From Ancylomarina sp. DW003 (GTDB taxonomy: Bacteria > Bacteroidota > Bacteroidia > Bacteroidales > Marinifilaceae): DNA of 64,000 bases. The first letter of the stretch is position 1, and the number at the start of each line of letters is the position of its first letter. The DNA lies in the NCBI RefSeq assembly GCF_029029505.1, contig NZ_JAKJSD010000007.1:149875-213874 (forward strand). The letters run 5' to 3'. Made by a program: the position numbers and the translations under genes. The notes below the pieces were generated by a model. It was not told where the DNA came from, made no database searches, and saw nothing but the letters and a program-made list of their open reading frames with translations. This document shows positions 27,219 to 35,775 of the stretch, in pieces.

Positions 27219-27752
27219 AATCTTTGCGATGAATTAATCTATAATAATAAACTATTTATTTGTTAACTATTTCAGGAATTGGCTTGATATTTCGCACTTC
27301 TCTTTATGTATGAAAGAGTGTTGTTAGTGTATGTATTTCGACTTTTCGCGGAAGTTAGGCATTATTACTAACATTTTAGTCATAACTTGTAAAGTCATTT
27401 GTATTTATTGTTATGATTATACTCTGTTTTGTGTTTTTATTTCTTATAGCCTACCATTTATAATTATAAAAATACATCAGTTTTAAAGTCGTTTCTATTT
27501 CGAAAGATTGTAGGTTTATATATTAGTATAATTTATTTTACTTATTATATTTTTTTCATAAATCTGGAGAAGGCTAATTTGAAAACAAATATTATGATTG
27601 ATAGGATTAAGCTGTTTATAATTAGGGCAATATTTCTTTTTAGGGATTATGCTGGCTGTATTTGTTTATCAACTTGCAATGCAAGCCTTATTAAGTAATC
27701 ATCTTAATTTTAAGATATTCTTTGCAAAAGCAACAAAGGTTCAGGTTTTTGC
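27219..27752. other. Non-coding gap upstream of the large sensor kinase
   Basis: This stretch of about 530 bp carries the divergent control region of the sensor gene and the leader of the downstream pseudogene. It is very AT-rich. Apart from the dispersed repeat at 27610-27641 I see no convincing promoter, hairpin or gene. A short open frame from 27649 has no recognisable product. Confidence 0.4.
27610..27641 (+). repeat. Dispersed 32-bp repeat, copy B (other copy at 21416)
   Basis: This sequence matches 21416-21447 at 28 of 32 bases. It lies about 110 nt upstream of the broken secreted-protein gene at 27753. Further fragments (AGTAGGG...ATTGGCTATC) near 27760 also resemble sequence near 21451-21487. 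Both places may be relics of related gene starts. Confidence 0.55.
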
Positions 27753-28105
27753 ATGTGTAGTAGGGGGGATTGGCTATCTATATTCTTATTTATCTATTGT
27801 CAGGTTATTCAAGCTCAGAATTCAAATGAGTTAATTGATCGATTGATTGGTGGCAATGATATGTTCGAATTACAAAAGCAGCATAAGCTTTAAAAATATA
27901 ATATTATCCCTATGCTTGATTGTATGTCAGAAGCTATGCTGGAAGGTGTCTTTAATCAGCCGGATAAAGGTATTATAGCTTTTGAAGACTTACTGAGCAA
28001 GAAGGTTATCAGGCTTAGTATAGGGATAAGTACAATTGCGAATTTCATCTATCTCTATGCCAATACATATGAAAATAGGTATGATTTTAAGGGAGCAGTT
28101 GAACT
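27753..28105 (+). pseudogene. Remnant of a secreted retropepsin-type protein (N-terminal part)
   Basis: From the ATG at 27753 the frame reads a signal peptide (WLSIFLFIYCQVIQAQ) and NSNELIDRLIGGNDMFELQKQHKL, then one in-frame stop TAA at 27891. After the stop the same frame continues as MLDCMSEAMLEGVFNQPDKGIIAFEDLLSKK...NRYDFKGAVE, then loses sense where it meets the end of the convergent EamA gene. The pattern (ELI...FELQ..., MLEG-FNQPDKGI-AFEDLL, DFKGA) is like the helical N-terminal part of Bacteroidota secreted aspartyl (retropepsin-like) protease proteins. The catalytic part is missing. The call combines one nonsense codon and a 3' truncation; the family label is from memory. Confidence 0.55.
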
Positions 28106-29004
28106 ACCTTTTTTGATTTGGAATTAATAATGAGGATGCCTGAAATAATGAGAATAGCACTCATAAGATGATAAAAGTGTAGTTTCTCTCCTAAAAGTAC
28201 AAAGGCAACTAAACCGCTAAATAAAGGTAGAAGATAGTAAATCATTCCTGCAGAAACAGCACCGATTTTATCAATAGCTTTATTCCATGAAAGGAAAGAA
28301 ATAAGGGAAGCGCATACGGCCACGTATAGAATGGAGCCGATAATAGGCAGAGTGAAAACAGCTTCTTGGGTATGATTTGAAACCCATAAATGAAAAGGTA
28401 AGAGAAGTATAAGACCAATAAGAAAGGTCGTATACTGAAGCGTGAAAATACTCATTCTCTTGTCCTTATTTTTAATTAAATGACTGTGTATTGCAAATAT
28501 AAAAGCCGCCACAAACATAAGTGGATCACCGGCATTTAAAGTTAGATCCAATAGTTTTGTAATTTGCCCTTGAGTAACAATACTAATCACACCAGATAAT
28601 ACAACACCGATTCCCAACAGCTTTTTTAGACCTATCTGCTCCTTAAAGAATAGGACGGATATAAGCAGAATAAAGATAGGGAAGGTGAGCATGATCAGTG
28701 ACATGTTGACTGCTGTTGTGGAACGTCCTGCAAAATAGATAAGCGTATTAAAAGCACTGACACCCAAAAATGCAGTCATAAATAGATAAGGTATTTGCTT
28801 CTTTATTATACTCCATTCTTTTATAACTGATTTGATAGCGAAGGGAGTAAAGAGAATCGTGGCTGTAAGCCACCTGTAAAAAGCCAGATTGATCGGATGA
28901 ATACTCTCTGAAAGACCTCTTGATACAACAAAATTACCCGACCAAAATGCTGTTGCCAATAAAGCAAAGCCAATACCGATTATAAAATTGTTATTTTTCA
29001 TCAC
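28087..29004 (-). CDS. EamA/DMT-family transporter
   Basis: This 305-residue inner-membrane protein has ten predicted helices in two EamA repeats. Motifs include FWSGNFVVSRGL and FYRWL in the first half and LVFLGEKLHFYHLMSAILIISGILI at the end of the second half. These drug/metabolite transporters export amino acids, nucleotides or other small metabolites. It is monocistronic on the minus strand. Its 3' end meets the retropepsin-type remnant. Confidence 0.88.
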   Translation of the reverse strand: MMKNNNFIIGIGFALLATAFWSGNFVVSRGLSESIHPINLAFYRWLTATILFTPFAIKSVIKEWSIIKKQIPYLFMTAFLGVSAFNTLIYFAGRSTTAVNMSLIMLTFPIFILLISVLFFKEQIGLKKLLGIGVVLSGVISIVTQGQITKLLDLTLNAGDPLMFVAAFIFAIHSHLIKNKDKRMSIFTLQYTTFLIGLILLLPFHLWVSNHTQEAVFTLPIIGSILYVAVCASLISFLSWNKAIDKIGAVSAGMIYYLLPLFSGLVAFVLLGEKLHFYHLMSAILIISGILIINSKSKKVVQLLP

Positions 29005-29060
29005 AAGTCTGTTTCCTGAAGTACAATCTGATTACTAAATATAAAGTTTAGTATAAAAAA

Positions 29061-29093
29061 AGATACCGCGAATATAGGATTAAATATTCGCGG
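29061..29093 (-). terminator. Rho-independent terminator of the flavoprotein gene
   Basis: Read on the minus strand, a perfect 10-bp stem CCGCGAATAT / ATATTCGCGG is followed by TATCTTTTTTTATAC. It lies 26 nt after the flavoprotein stop codon. Confidence 0.82.
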
Positions 29094-29118
29094 TTTAAAT
29101 TTATCAGGCTGACTAATC

Positions 29119-29754
29119 TTATCTGACAAAGTTGGTCATTACCTTTCTTTCCTGTATTGGAGCTTCTACTTTGTTTTTACCATTTTCTATCAATTCAAGC
29201 ATATAGGCCATATTCTTACCTAAGATTCTCATAATTTGTACACCTTCTTCATCTTTATGAACCTGACCTGGCATTAAACCATGAATCACATTCCAATAGT
29301 TCGATGTTGGTATCATCATTTCAGAATAAGTTAGGTAGTTATTCAATTCGTTGAAAGCAGGCAAACCACCTGATCGGCGAACTGCTGCAATTGATGCACC
29401 TACTTTATGACGGAATAGGCTACCATTTGCACCTGCTACGTAGAATGCACGATCAAGGAATGATTTCATACTAGCACTCAATGCGGCATAATGAACAGGT
29501 GAACCCAGTAAGATTCCATCCGCCTCTTTCATCTTCTGAATCCACAGGTTGACATCATCATTTTTTATTATACATTTTTCGTCCCGGTTTTTAAAACACA
29601 TATTGCAGCCCGTACATGCTTTAACATTTTTAAGACCAACCGAAACAATTTCTGTTTCAATACCTTTCTCTTCCAATTGTTCACACACCAATTTTAATGC
29701 ATGGTATGTATTACCTTCCTTCTTAGGACTTCCGTTAATTGCGACTACTTTCAT
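29119..29754 (-). CDS. Iron-sulfur flavoprotein / NADPH-dependent FMN reductase family
   Basis: This 211-residue cytoplasmic flavodoxin-fold protein has the FMN phosphate loop in INGSPKKEGNT and GSPVHYAALSASMKSFLDR for isoalloxazine contacts. It also has a compact cysteine motif CTGCNMCFKNRDEKC (C-x2-C-x2-C-x7-C), typical of the iron-sulfur flavoprotein (Isf) family that binds a 4Fe-4S cluster. Such proteins are dimeric electron carriers in anaerobes and help against oxygen or peroxide stress. It stands alone on the minus strand. Confidence 0.85.
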   Translation of the reverse strand: MKVVAINGSPKKEGNTYHALKLVCEQLEEKGIETEIVSVGLKNVKACTGCNMCFKNRDEKCIIKNDDVNLWIQKMKEADGILLGSPVHYAALSASMKSFLDRAFYVAGANGSLFRHKVGASIAAVRRSGGLPAFNELNNYLTYSEMMIPTSNYWNVIHGLMPGQVHKDEEGVQIMRILGKNMAYMLELIENGKNKVEAPIQERKVMTNFVR

Positions 29755-29942
29755 CTGGTTTTATTTATTGTGCTTTTTTTGAATTGCATTTTAATAAAAC
29801 AAAGTTACGATCAATTGTAGAGAAGCAATGGTAATGAAGTGTTAAATATCCATTGAGAAATAATGAATAGTCATGTTTGGAAAAGTACATTGGGGTCGAA
29901 CAGAAGTTTGTGTAGAATTTTAAAATTATTAATTCTTGAATT

Positions 29943-30776
29943 TTAAAAACTGAAGGCCATACCCAATTGAAAGTGGCTGTTAGTTCCCATCTGTCGCTCA
30001 CTGAAATCGCTCAATAATACTCTGTCCAAACTCATTCCAACATCCTGAACTGTTCCCCAAATATGTAAGCCTTTGTAAGAGATATTAAGTCCTGCAAAAC
30101 CTCGTAGTGCAATTAGCTCATTGAGTCTGAGACCAAAACCAAATTGTGGTGTTAGTTGCCACGAATCATTTAGCCTTATTGCAAATTCAGTGTAGGGATA
30201 AAAGCTGATGTTTGAGAAATCATGACTTGCATTGATTCCTGAATTAATGGCGTCACCGTTCTCAATATTCTCCAGTCGTCTTAGTTTGTTCTTAAAGCTG
30301 GAGTAGTTACCACGTTCTATATGCCAACTGCTTTGTAAACCAATCACACGCCAATGAACTTTGTTGTTAAGTGGAATATTATAGGCCACCTTTGCTCGTA
30401 TTCCACCTCCATAATAGGAGTGATCTCCATTTAATTCTTCAAATTTACGGGGTAGATTTTTAACCTGGTAGTTACCTAAAAAACCAAAAGCACCAATGGC
30501 ATAAGTGACATGTTCTTCTGAAACAGCATAATGATAAGAGAATTCTGCTGACTCATTTTTTTCATCTTCGTAATAGTTAACGTCTTGGTTATATTTACCA
30601 CCAATATAGTGTCGTGAAACGCTTTCTTCTCCTTCAGTCATGGGAGTTTGCATGTGAGTATATATTCCTCCGGCTAAGCCATCACCATAATAAGTTTTAC
30701 AGGATGAAACTAAAATAATTCCACTAAAAATGCATAAATGTATAATAGGCTTTATGCCTTTTATTTTTGTTATCAT
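29943..30776 (-). CDS. Outer-membrane beta-barrel-like lipoprotein of unknown function
   Basis: This 277-residue protein has a lipoprotein signal (IFSGIILVSSCKTYYGDG). The rest alternates polar and aromatic residues in strand-like stretches (HVTYAIGAFGFLGNYQV, KVHWRVIGLQSSWHIERGNY, SWQLTPQFGFGLRLN) and ends in FQLGMAFSF with a terminal Phe, as in outer-membrane barrels. No known family was recognised. It lies between the flavoprotein gene and the ABC exporter genes. It could be an outer-membrane accessory of the exporter, but the spacing (over 200 bp and a terminator) argues for separate transcription. Confidence 0.6.
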   Translation of the reverse strand: MITKIKGIKPIIHLCIFSGIILVSSCKTYYGDGLAGGIYTHMQTPMTEGEESVSRHYIGGKYNQDVNYYEDEKNESAEFSYHYAVSEEHVTYAIGAFGFLGNYQVKNLPRKFEELNGDHSYYGGGIRAKVAYNIPLNNKVHWRVIGLQSSWHIERGNYSSFKNKLRRLENIENGDAINSGINASHDFSNISFYPYTEFAIRLNDSWQLTPQFGFGLRLNELIALRGFAGLNISYKGLHIWGTVQDVGMSLDRVLLSDFSERQMGTNSHFQLGMAFSF

Positions 30777-30778
30777 AC

Positions 30779-30835
30779 GGTAGGGTTAAAGGTTTACTTT
30801 TTAATAATAACAATCTTTATTGAGAATACCCTACC
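30779..30835. promoter_or_regulatory. Inverted repeat GGTAGGGT/ACCCTACC upstream of the barrel lipoprotein
   Basis: Perfect 8-bp arms (30779-30786 and 30828-30835) are separated by 41 nt of AT-rich sequence. One arm touches the start codon of the minus-strand lipoprotein gene. In RNA it could form a long-range stem that hides the start; in DNA it could bind a regulator. The role is unproven. Confidence 0.4.
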
Positions 30836-30930
30836 AATACTAATTGTTATTTTCTTAATCGGTTAGTTTTTTTATTTGCTCCGATCGTTATTTTTTAGAT
30901 AAAAATGAATCAACAAAGTATAAACAAGCA

Positions 30931-30965
30931 AAAGAGAACCTTCCTTTTCTGGGAAAGTCCTCTTT
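30931..30965 (-). terminator. Probable terminator of the ABC exporter transcript
   Basis: On the minus strand AAAGAGGACTTTCC pairs with GGAAGGTTCTCTTT around a short loop, with two weak positions. It lies 29 nt after the permease stop codon and the following T tract is short. Confidence 0.6.
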
Positions 30966-30993
30966 CGCTGATAATTGGTCAATAAATTTGAAT

Positions 30994-33426
30994 TTATTCG
31001 TAACTCAAAGCCTCAACAGGATTCTGAGTGGCAGCTTTCCAGGTCTGCCAACTTACGGTTAGTATGGCAATAATTAATGCCATGGTACCTGATAATACAA
31101 ATATCCACCAGCTTAGTTCAATACGGTAAGCAAAATTACTTAGCCAATCTCTCGCGATATAATAAGCAATAGGGCAGGCGATAAGAAAAGCTACAATAAC
31201 CCATTGTGTGTATTCTCTTATTAATAGCATTAGGATTTCAAGTGAAGTGGAACCATTGGCTTTTCGAATACCAATTTCCTTTGTCTTGTGCTGAATACTA
31301 AATGAAGATAAAGCAAACATACCCAATACGGATAAAATAATTGACAGAATTGAGAACAGGGTTAATGCTCTCATCTCTTGATATTGATTGAAATAGATTT
31401 GCTCATACAAATCGTCAACAAACTCATATCTAAAAGGGTGATTGGGAGCCAAAGTTTCCCATTCCTCTTTTAATGATTGAAGTGCCTCAGTTTTTCTATT
31501 GGGATCAATTTTCGCAATAAAGGTACTATTAAACATCTTTTTAGCAGCTAATACCATGGGCTTTTCCTCAGTAAACATATCGCCATAGTGCAAGTCACCT
31601 ATAACTGCAATAACTTTGCCTTTGGGAAATAATTCCGGAGCCATAAAGTTAAATCGAAAAGACTTACCAATAGCATCTTGCGGGTTCTTTATACCGAGTA
31701 TACTTAGGGCAGACTTGTTTAGAATGTACTTTTCCTGGAAGCCTGCATGTTCCTTGTTGTATTGTTCGAGTTCTTTAAGAGCTAGATCACTATGGGGGTT
31801 ATATTTACTGATTTTTATAGCAATTTTTTCCCATGATATTGGTGAGGTAATACCCATATCCAATGATCCGGCTAAGGGTTTGATATCGAATAGCTTGAAG
31901 AAGCCTTCGTCGATAGAAAACATATTGAGTTTCTTTTCGATAGATTTATCAATACCTTCCATCTCTACAGGATAAGAATAGGGCATGTTAAGCCCAGGTT
32001 TATAGAATGCCGCACTGACATTTCGAATTTCAGAATGTTTTAAACAAGATTCTTTTAAAATTTCATACTTTTGAATCATATGGAAAGGAACATCTTGCAT
32101 AATGACTATGGATGACTTTTCATCCCCGGGATGTAGATCATTGATCAGGTCGATTTGTTTGTGCAAGACGATGGTTGTAATAATAGCAGCTATGGAAAGC
32201 ATAAATTGGAAAAGAAGTGAGGCTACAAATTTCTTAGATCCCTGATAAGGAGAACGTGCTAAGTCTTTGGATACTTTAGTTGTTGCCAATGGCAAAAGAG
32301 AAGCTAAGGCAAAGATCATATAAAAAATAAAAGCGAGCCAAAATGCATTGAACGCTGAGATGTTCAAATGAAAAGCTGAACCGCTTATATAATCAAAATT
32401 ATAGGCAAGGAATCCACCTAAAAGGATAGCAAAGCTAATGGGAATAAGTGATCGAATAACAATGATTCTTGCTAAGTCAGAGTGGGATGCTCCATTGATC
32501 ATATGAATCTTAAAATCTTTAAGATCTGTTATAAACTGCACATAATTCAAATTTGTATAGTTGATAAAGGCAATCAAAAAGACGATTAATGCACCTACAG
32601 TCAATATGATTAAGGAAATCATACTACCATTTATATCCATTTCATCAGCATTATGACTGTGTAAATGGATATCTCTTAAAGACATGAGTTGAGAAGTTGG
32701 TTCAGGTTCGCCTTCTTTAGTATTTTTCTTCCAGTGTGAATCTATTAATTTTTTAAGAGAAACCAAGTTTCTTTCTTTTTGTAATAAGAGGTAAGTGAAA
32801 GTGTGCTGTTCACTTATATCTTCCTTATTGTTTATAGAAAATAATAAATCAGCTTTAAAATGTGAATTGTCTGGAAAGTTTTGCATAACACCTGCAACGG
32901 TATAGCTACCCGATTTGGAATACAAATATTGAGTTTGAATTTTAATCTCTTTACCAAGGGCCTCTTCCGTACCAAAGTAAGCCAGAGCTGTTTTTTTACT
33001 AATGACCACTTGGTTGGGATGTGAAAATAAAGTTTCCCTGCTTCCTTGAATCAGCTTAAAGTCAAATGCTTTAAAGAATTGACTGTTCGTGAAAAATAGT
33101 TGATTGTTTGAGAAATTATTTTTATTGGCCGTTATTATAGCGTTACCAGAATGAATAAGACGAACAACCTCTTTAATTTCGGGGAAATTATCATAAAGAG
33201 GATGGACTAATTTACCATCTAAGCCTGAAGTTGGAGGTTGTCCTTCAGACTGCTGATCTTCAATACTGATACGGTAAATATCATCCGCTTTTGAGTGGAA
33301 GTTGTCGTAAGAGAATTCTTTTTGAGCGTGGGTAAATATGATTAGGGTAACAGCAAAGGCCAGTCCTATACCAAGGGTGTTGATGCCGTACCATTTTTTG
33401 TTCTTTATAATTTGATTCAATATCAT
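30994..33426 (-). CDS. FtsX/MacB-type ABC exporter permease
   Basis: This 810-residue inner-membrane protein has two modules: an N-terminal TM with a MacB-like periplasmic domain (residues 1-240), a three-TM FtsX block (about 270-420), a second periplasmic domain (about 420-670) and a final FtsX block (about 680-810) with EIGIRKANGSTSLEILMLLIREY, the coupling helix region. This double form is typical of Bacteroidota export permeases for peptides, lipoproteins or antibiotics. Its start is 17 nt after the ATPase gene, so the two form one unit. The NtrC-class pair lies divergently upstream. Confidence 0.9.
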   Translation of the reverse strand: MILNQIIKNKKWYGINTLGIGLAFAVTLIIFTHAQKEFSYDNFHSKADDIYRISIEDQQSEGQPPTSGLDGKLVHPLYDNFPEIKEVVRLIHSGNAIITANKNNFSNNQLFFTNSQFFKAFDFKLIQGSRETLFSHPNQVVISKKTALAYFGTEEALGKEIKIQTQYLYSKSGSYTVAGVMQNFPDNSHFKADLLFSINNKEDISEQHTFTYLLLQKERNLVSLKKLIDSHWKKNTKEGEPEPTSQLMSLRDIHLHSHNADEMDINGSMISLIILTVGALIVFLIAFINYTNLNYVQFITDLKDFKIHMINGASHSDLARIIVIRSLIPISFAILLGGFLAYNFDYISGSAFHLNISAFNAFWLAFIFYMIFALASLLPLATTKVSKDLARSPYQGSKKFVASLLFQFMLSIAAIITTIVLHKQIDLINDLHPGDEKSSIVIMQDVPFHMIQKYEILKESCLKHSEIRNVSAAFYKPGLNMPYSYPVEMEGIDKSIEKKLNMFSIDEGFFKLFDIKPLAGSLDMGITSPISWEKIAIKISKYNPHSDLALKELEQYNKEHAGFQEKYILNKSALSILGIKNPQDAIGKSFRFNFMAPELFPKGKVIAVIGDLHYGDMFTEEKPMVLAAKKMFNSTFIAKIDPNRKTEALQSLKEEWETLAPNHPFRYEFVDDLYEQIYFNQYQEMRALTLFSILSIILSVLGMFALSSFSIQHKTKEIGIRKANGSTSLEILMLLIREYTQWVIVAFLIACPIAYYIARDWLSNFAYRIELSWWIFVLSGTMALIIAILTVSWQTWKAATQNPVEALSYE

Positions 33427-33443
33427 AGGTTTGTGGTCTTAGC

Positions 33444-34142
33444 TTAATAATTAATTGTAGCAAATTCTTTGGCGGTTTTCTCTGTCATCACTTCACCATC
33501 GAACAGGCGGATGACACGGTGTGCAAATTCAGCATCGCGTTCAGAGTGTGTCACCATCACAATAGTGGTTCCTTCGCTATTGAGTTCACTCAGTAAATTC
33601 ATTACTTCCAAGCCTGTTTTAGAATCCAGATTACCTGTAGGCTCATCGGCAAGTAGAAGCTTAGGTTTTGCAGATACAGCTCGGGCAATAGCTACACGTT
33701 GTTGCTGCCCACCAGATAATTGTTGGGGATAATGGTTTTTACGATGTCCAATCTTCATACGATCCAATACTTCTAAAACTCTGGCTTTTTTATCCGCTTT
33801 GCTTACCTTAAGATAGTTAAGAGGTAATTCTACATTACGAAAAACGTTAAGTTCATCAATTAGGTTAAAGCTTTGGAATACAAAATTGATATTGCCTTTG
33901 CGAATGGCATTGCGTTGGTTCTCCTTTTGATTACCCACTTCCTGACCGTTAAAGTAATAATCTCCGGATGTAGGACTATCTAGCATACCTAATATGTTGA
34001 GGAGGGTCGATTTGCCACAACCAGAAGGTCCCATTATAGCCACAAACTCGCCTTCCTTTATATTCAGATTAATTTGATTGAGAGCGGTGGTTTCAACTTC
34101 TTCGGTTCGGAATCTTTTGCTTATGTTTTCAATTTTTATCAT
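33444..34142 (-). CDS. ABC exporter ATPase (MacB/LolD-like)
   Basis: This 232-residue ATPase has Walker A GPSGCGKSTLLN, the Q-loop FVFQSFNLIDEL, the signature LSGGQQQRVAIARA, Walker B KLLLADEPTGNLDS and the H-loop VMVTHS. It powers the FtsX permease encoded directly downstream. It is the first gene of the minus-strand unit, and a sigma-54-like sequence lies about 95 nt before its start. Confidence 0.93.
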   Translation of the reverse strand: MIKIENISKRFRTEEVETTALNQINLNIKEGEFVAIMGPSGCGKSTLLNILGMLDSPTSGDYYFNGQEVGNQKENQRNAIRKGNINFVFQSFNLIDELNVFRNVELPLNYLKVSKADKKARVLEVLDRMKIGHRKNHYPQQLSGGQQQRVAIARAVSAKPKLLLADEPTGNLDSKTGLEVMNLLSELNSEGTTIVMVTHSERDAEFAHRVIRLFDGEVMTEKTAKEFATINY

Positions 34143-34234
34143 GCTAATAAGTTTTGTAATACGATTGTTTTTATTGATTGGATACTGATCAAGATTTTTT
34201 ATCCTGAAATCATCTTTATGTTCTAAATCAATTA

Positions 34235-34250
34235 ATCAATCGCTATGCCA
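34235..34250 (-). promoter_or_regulatory. Possible sigma-54 promoter for the ABC exporter genes
   Basis: On the minus strand TGGCAT, five bases, then TTGAT resembles the -24/-12 consensus TGGCAC-N5-TTGCW. The invariant GG is present, but the -12 GC reads GA, so one key base is off. It lies about 95 nt upstream of the ATPase start, in the gap shared with a divergent sigma-54 activator gene. Confidence 0.35.
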
Positions 34251-34410
34251 TAGAGCTCTAGGTATAGATAATCAGATACTTGTTGCTTTAGATTGCTGTG
34301 GCTTTGCTTTTAGATTGTAAAATATAAAAAAAAGACTGTAAGAATACTTTACACTAGGTTGACTAGTCTGCTTCTTATTTTTAAATTTGAAGAGCTAAAG
34401 TTATAAAATT

Positions 34411-35775
34411 ATGTCTACTGGTAAAATCTTGGTTGTCGACGACCAAAAATCTGTATTAGTTGCTTTGCAACTTTTACTTCAGGATGAGTTTGAAGAGGTG
34501 ATTATACTCTCTAACCCGAATTCATTACTGACTACGCTTGAAAGGCACACTATTGATGTGGTGATATTAGATATGAATTTCTCTGCAGGAGTGAATACAG
34601 GTAATGAAGGGATCTTTTGGTTAAATAAAATACTGGAACAAGATCCGGAACTCAGTATTATTCTGTTGACTGCATATGGCGATGTGGAATTGGCCGTTAA
34701 AGCCATTAAGATGGGAGCCGTAGATTTCGTTTTGAAACCCTGGGATAATCGAAAACTAATTACGACCATTAAAACGGCTATGCAGTTGAGACATTCTAAG
34801 CAGCAGGTTGCTAAACTGGAAGGGGAAAATCGAAGCCTGACTCAGGTTTTGAATCAGAGTGAAACGCAAATGATTGGACGATCGAAAGTGATGTTGGATT
34901 TGAATCGAATTATCCAAAAAGTTGCAGTTACTGATGTGAATGTTCTCATATTGGGTGAGAATGGAACGGGAAAGGAACTCATTGCCAGAGAAATTCATGC
35001 CCAGTCGGCAAGGCGAGATGCTGTTTTAATCAATGTAGATATGGGAGCTGTTTCCGAATCCTTATTTGAAAGTGAACTCTTTGGGCATACGAAAGGAGCT
35101 TTTACTGATGCCAAGACCGAAAAGTTAGGTCGATTCGAACTGGCTTCGGGTGGAACACTTTTTCTCGATGAGATAGGTAACCTCTCATTAGCCATGCAAG
35201 CTAAACTCTTATCGGTTTTGCAAACCCGTCAGCTGATTCGTTTGGGGGATAACCAAATCAGAGAAATTGATATCCGTTTGGTTTGTGCCACCAATAGAGA
35301 TTTGGTGCAAATGGTTGTTGATGGGGAATTTCGAGAAGATTTGCTTTACAGGATAAATACCATACATATAGATGTACCACCTTTGCGTAAACGAGGTGAA
35401 GATATTGCTGTATTGGCTGAATTTTATCTACGCAAGTATGCTCAGAAGTATAATAGATCCAAGCTTCAATTTTCAAATAAAACATTGGATAAGTTAATGC
35501 AATATGCCTGGCCGGGTAATGTGAGAGAATTGCAACATACTATTGAGAAGGCAGTAATTCTGACTGATAATAATAAACTAATGGCCGATGAATTTCTATT
35601 CCATCAATCCACAAAAAGAGAGAAGGAATACAAGCCCGCCAGCTTGGCTGATATGGAAAGGGAACAGATTGCTTTAGCAATGGAGCATCATTCAGGGAAT
35701 ATGAGCCGTATTGCTAATGAATTGGGTGTTTCTCGTCCGACACTTTACAGTAAATTGAAGAAGTATGATTTATAG
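34411..35775 (+). CDS. NtrC-class sigma-54-dependent response regulator
   Basis: This 454-residue regulator has a receiver domain (KILVVDDQKSVLVAL, phospho-Asp in VVILDMNFSAG), an AAA+ domain with Walker A GENGTGKELIAREIH and the sigma-54 contact loop reading GAFTDA in FGHTKGAFTDAKTEKLGRF, and a Fis-type helix-turn-helix (ALAMEHHSGNMSRIANELGVSRPTLYSKLKK). The common loop is GAFTGA; the last-but-one residue here is Asp, a frequent natural variant. It overlaps the kinase gene by 11 nt. It is divergent from the ABC exporter and probably drives its sigma-54 promoter. Confidence 0.93.
   Translation: MSTGKILVVDDQKSVLVALQLLLQDEFEEVIILSNPNSLLTTLERHTIDVVILDMNFSAGVNTGNEGIFWLNKILEQDPELSIILLTAYGDVELAVKAIKMGAVDFVLKPWDNRKLITTIKTAMQLRHSKQQVAKLEGENRSLTQVLNQSETQMIGRSKVMLDLNRIIQKVAVTDVNVLILGENGTGKELIAREIHAQSARRDAVLINVDMGAVSESLFESELFGHTKGAFTDAKTEKLGRFELASGGTLFLDEIGNLSLAMQAKLLSVLQTRQLIRLGDNQIREIDIRLVCATNRDLVQMVVDGEFREDLLYRINTIHIDVPPLRKRGEDIAVLAEFYLRKYAQKYNRSKLQFSNKTLDKLMQYAWPGNVRELQHTIEKAVILTDNNKLMADEFLFHQSTKREKEYKPASLADMEREQIALAMEHHSGNMSRIANELGVSRPTLYSKLKKYDL

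Noticed and set aside
29765..30001. 78-codon minus-strand frame between the flavoprotein and lipoprotein genes
   Set aside because: It overlaps the lipoprotein 3' end out of frame and has no recognisable sequence.
30994..34142. Calling the ABC genes macB or lolCD
   Set aside because: The permease is a double-FtsX form common in Bacteroidota and the ATPase is separate; no adaptor gene is adjacent, so a named gene is not justified.
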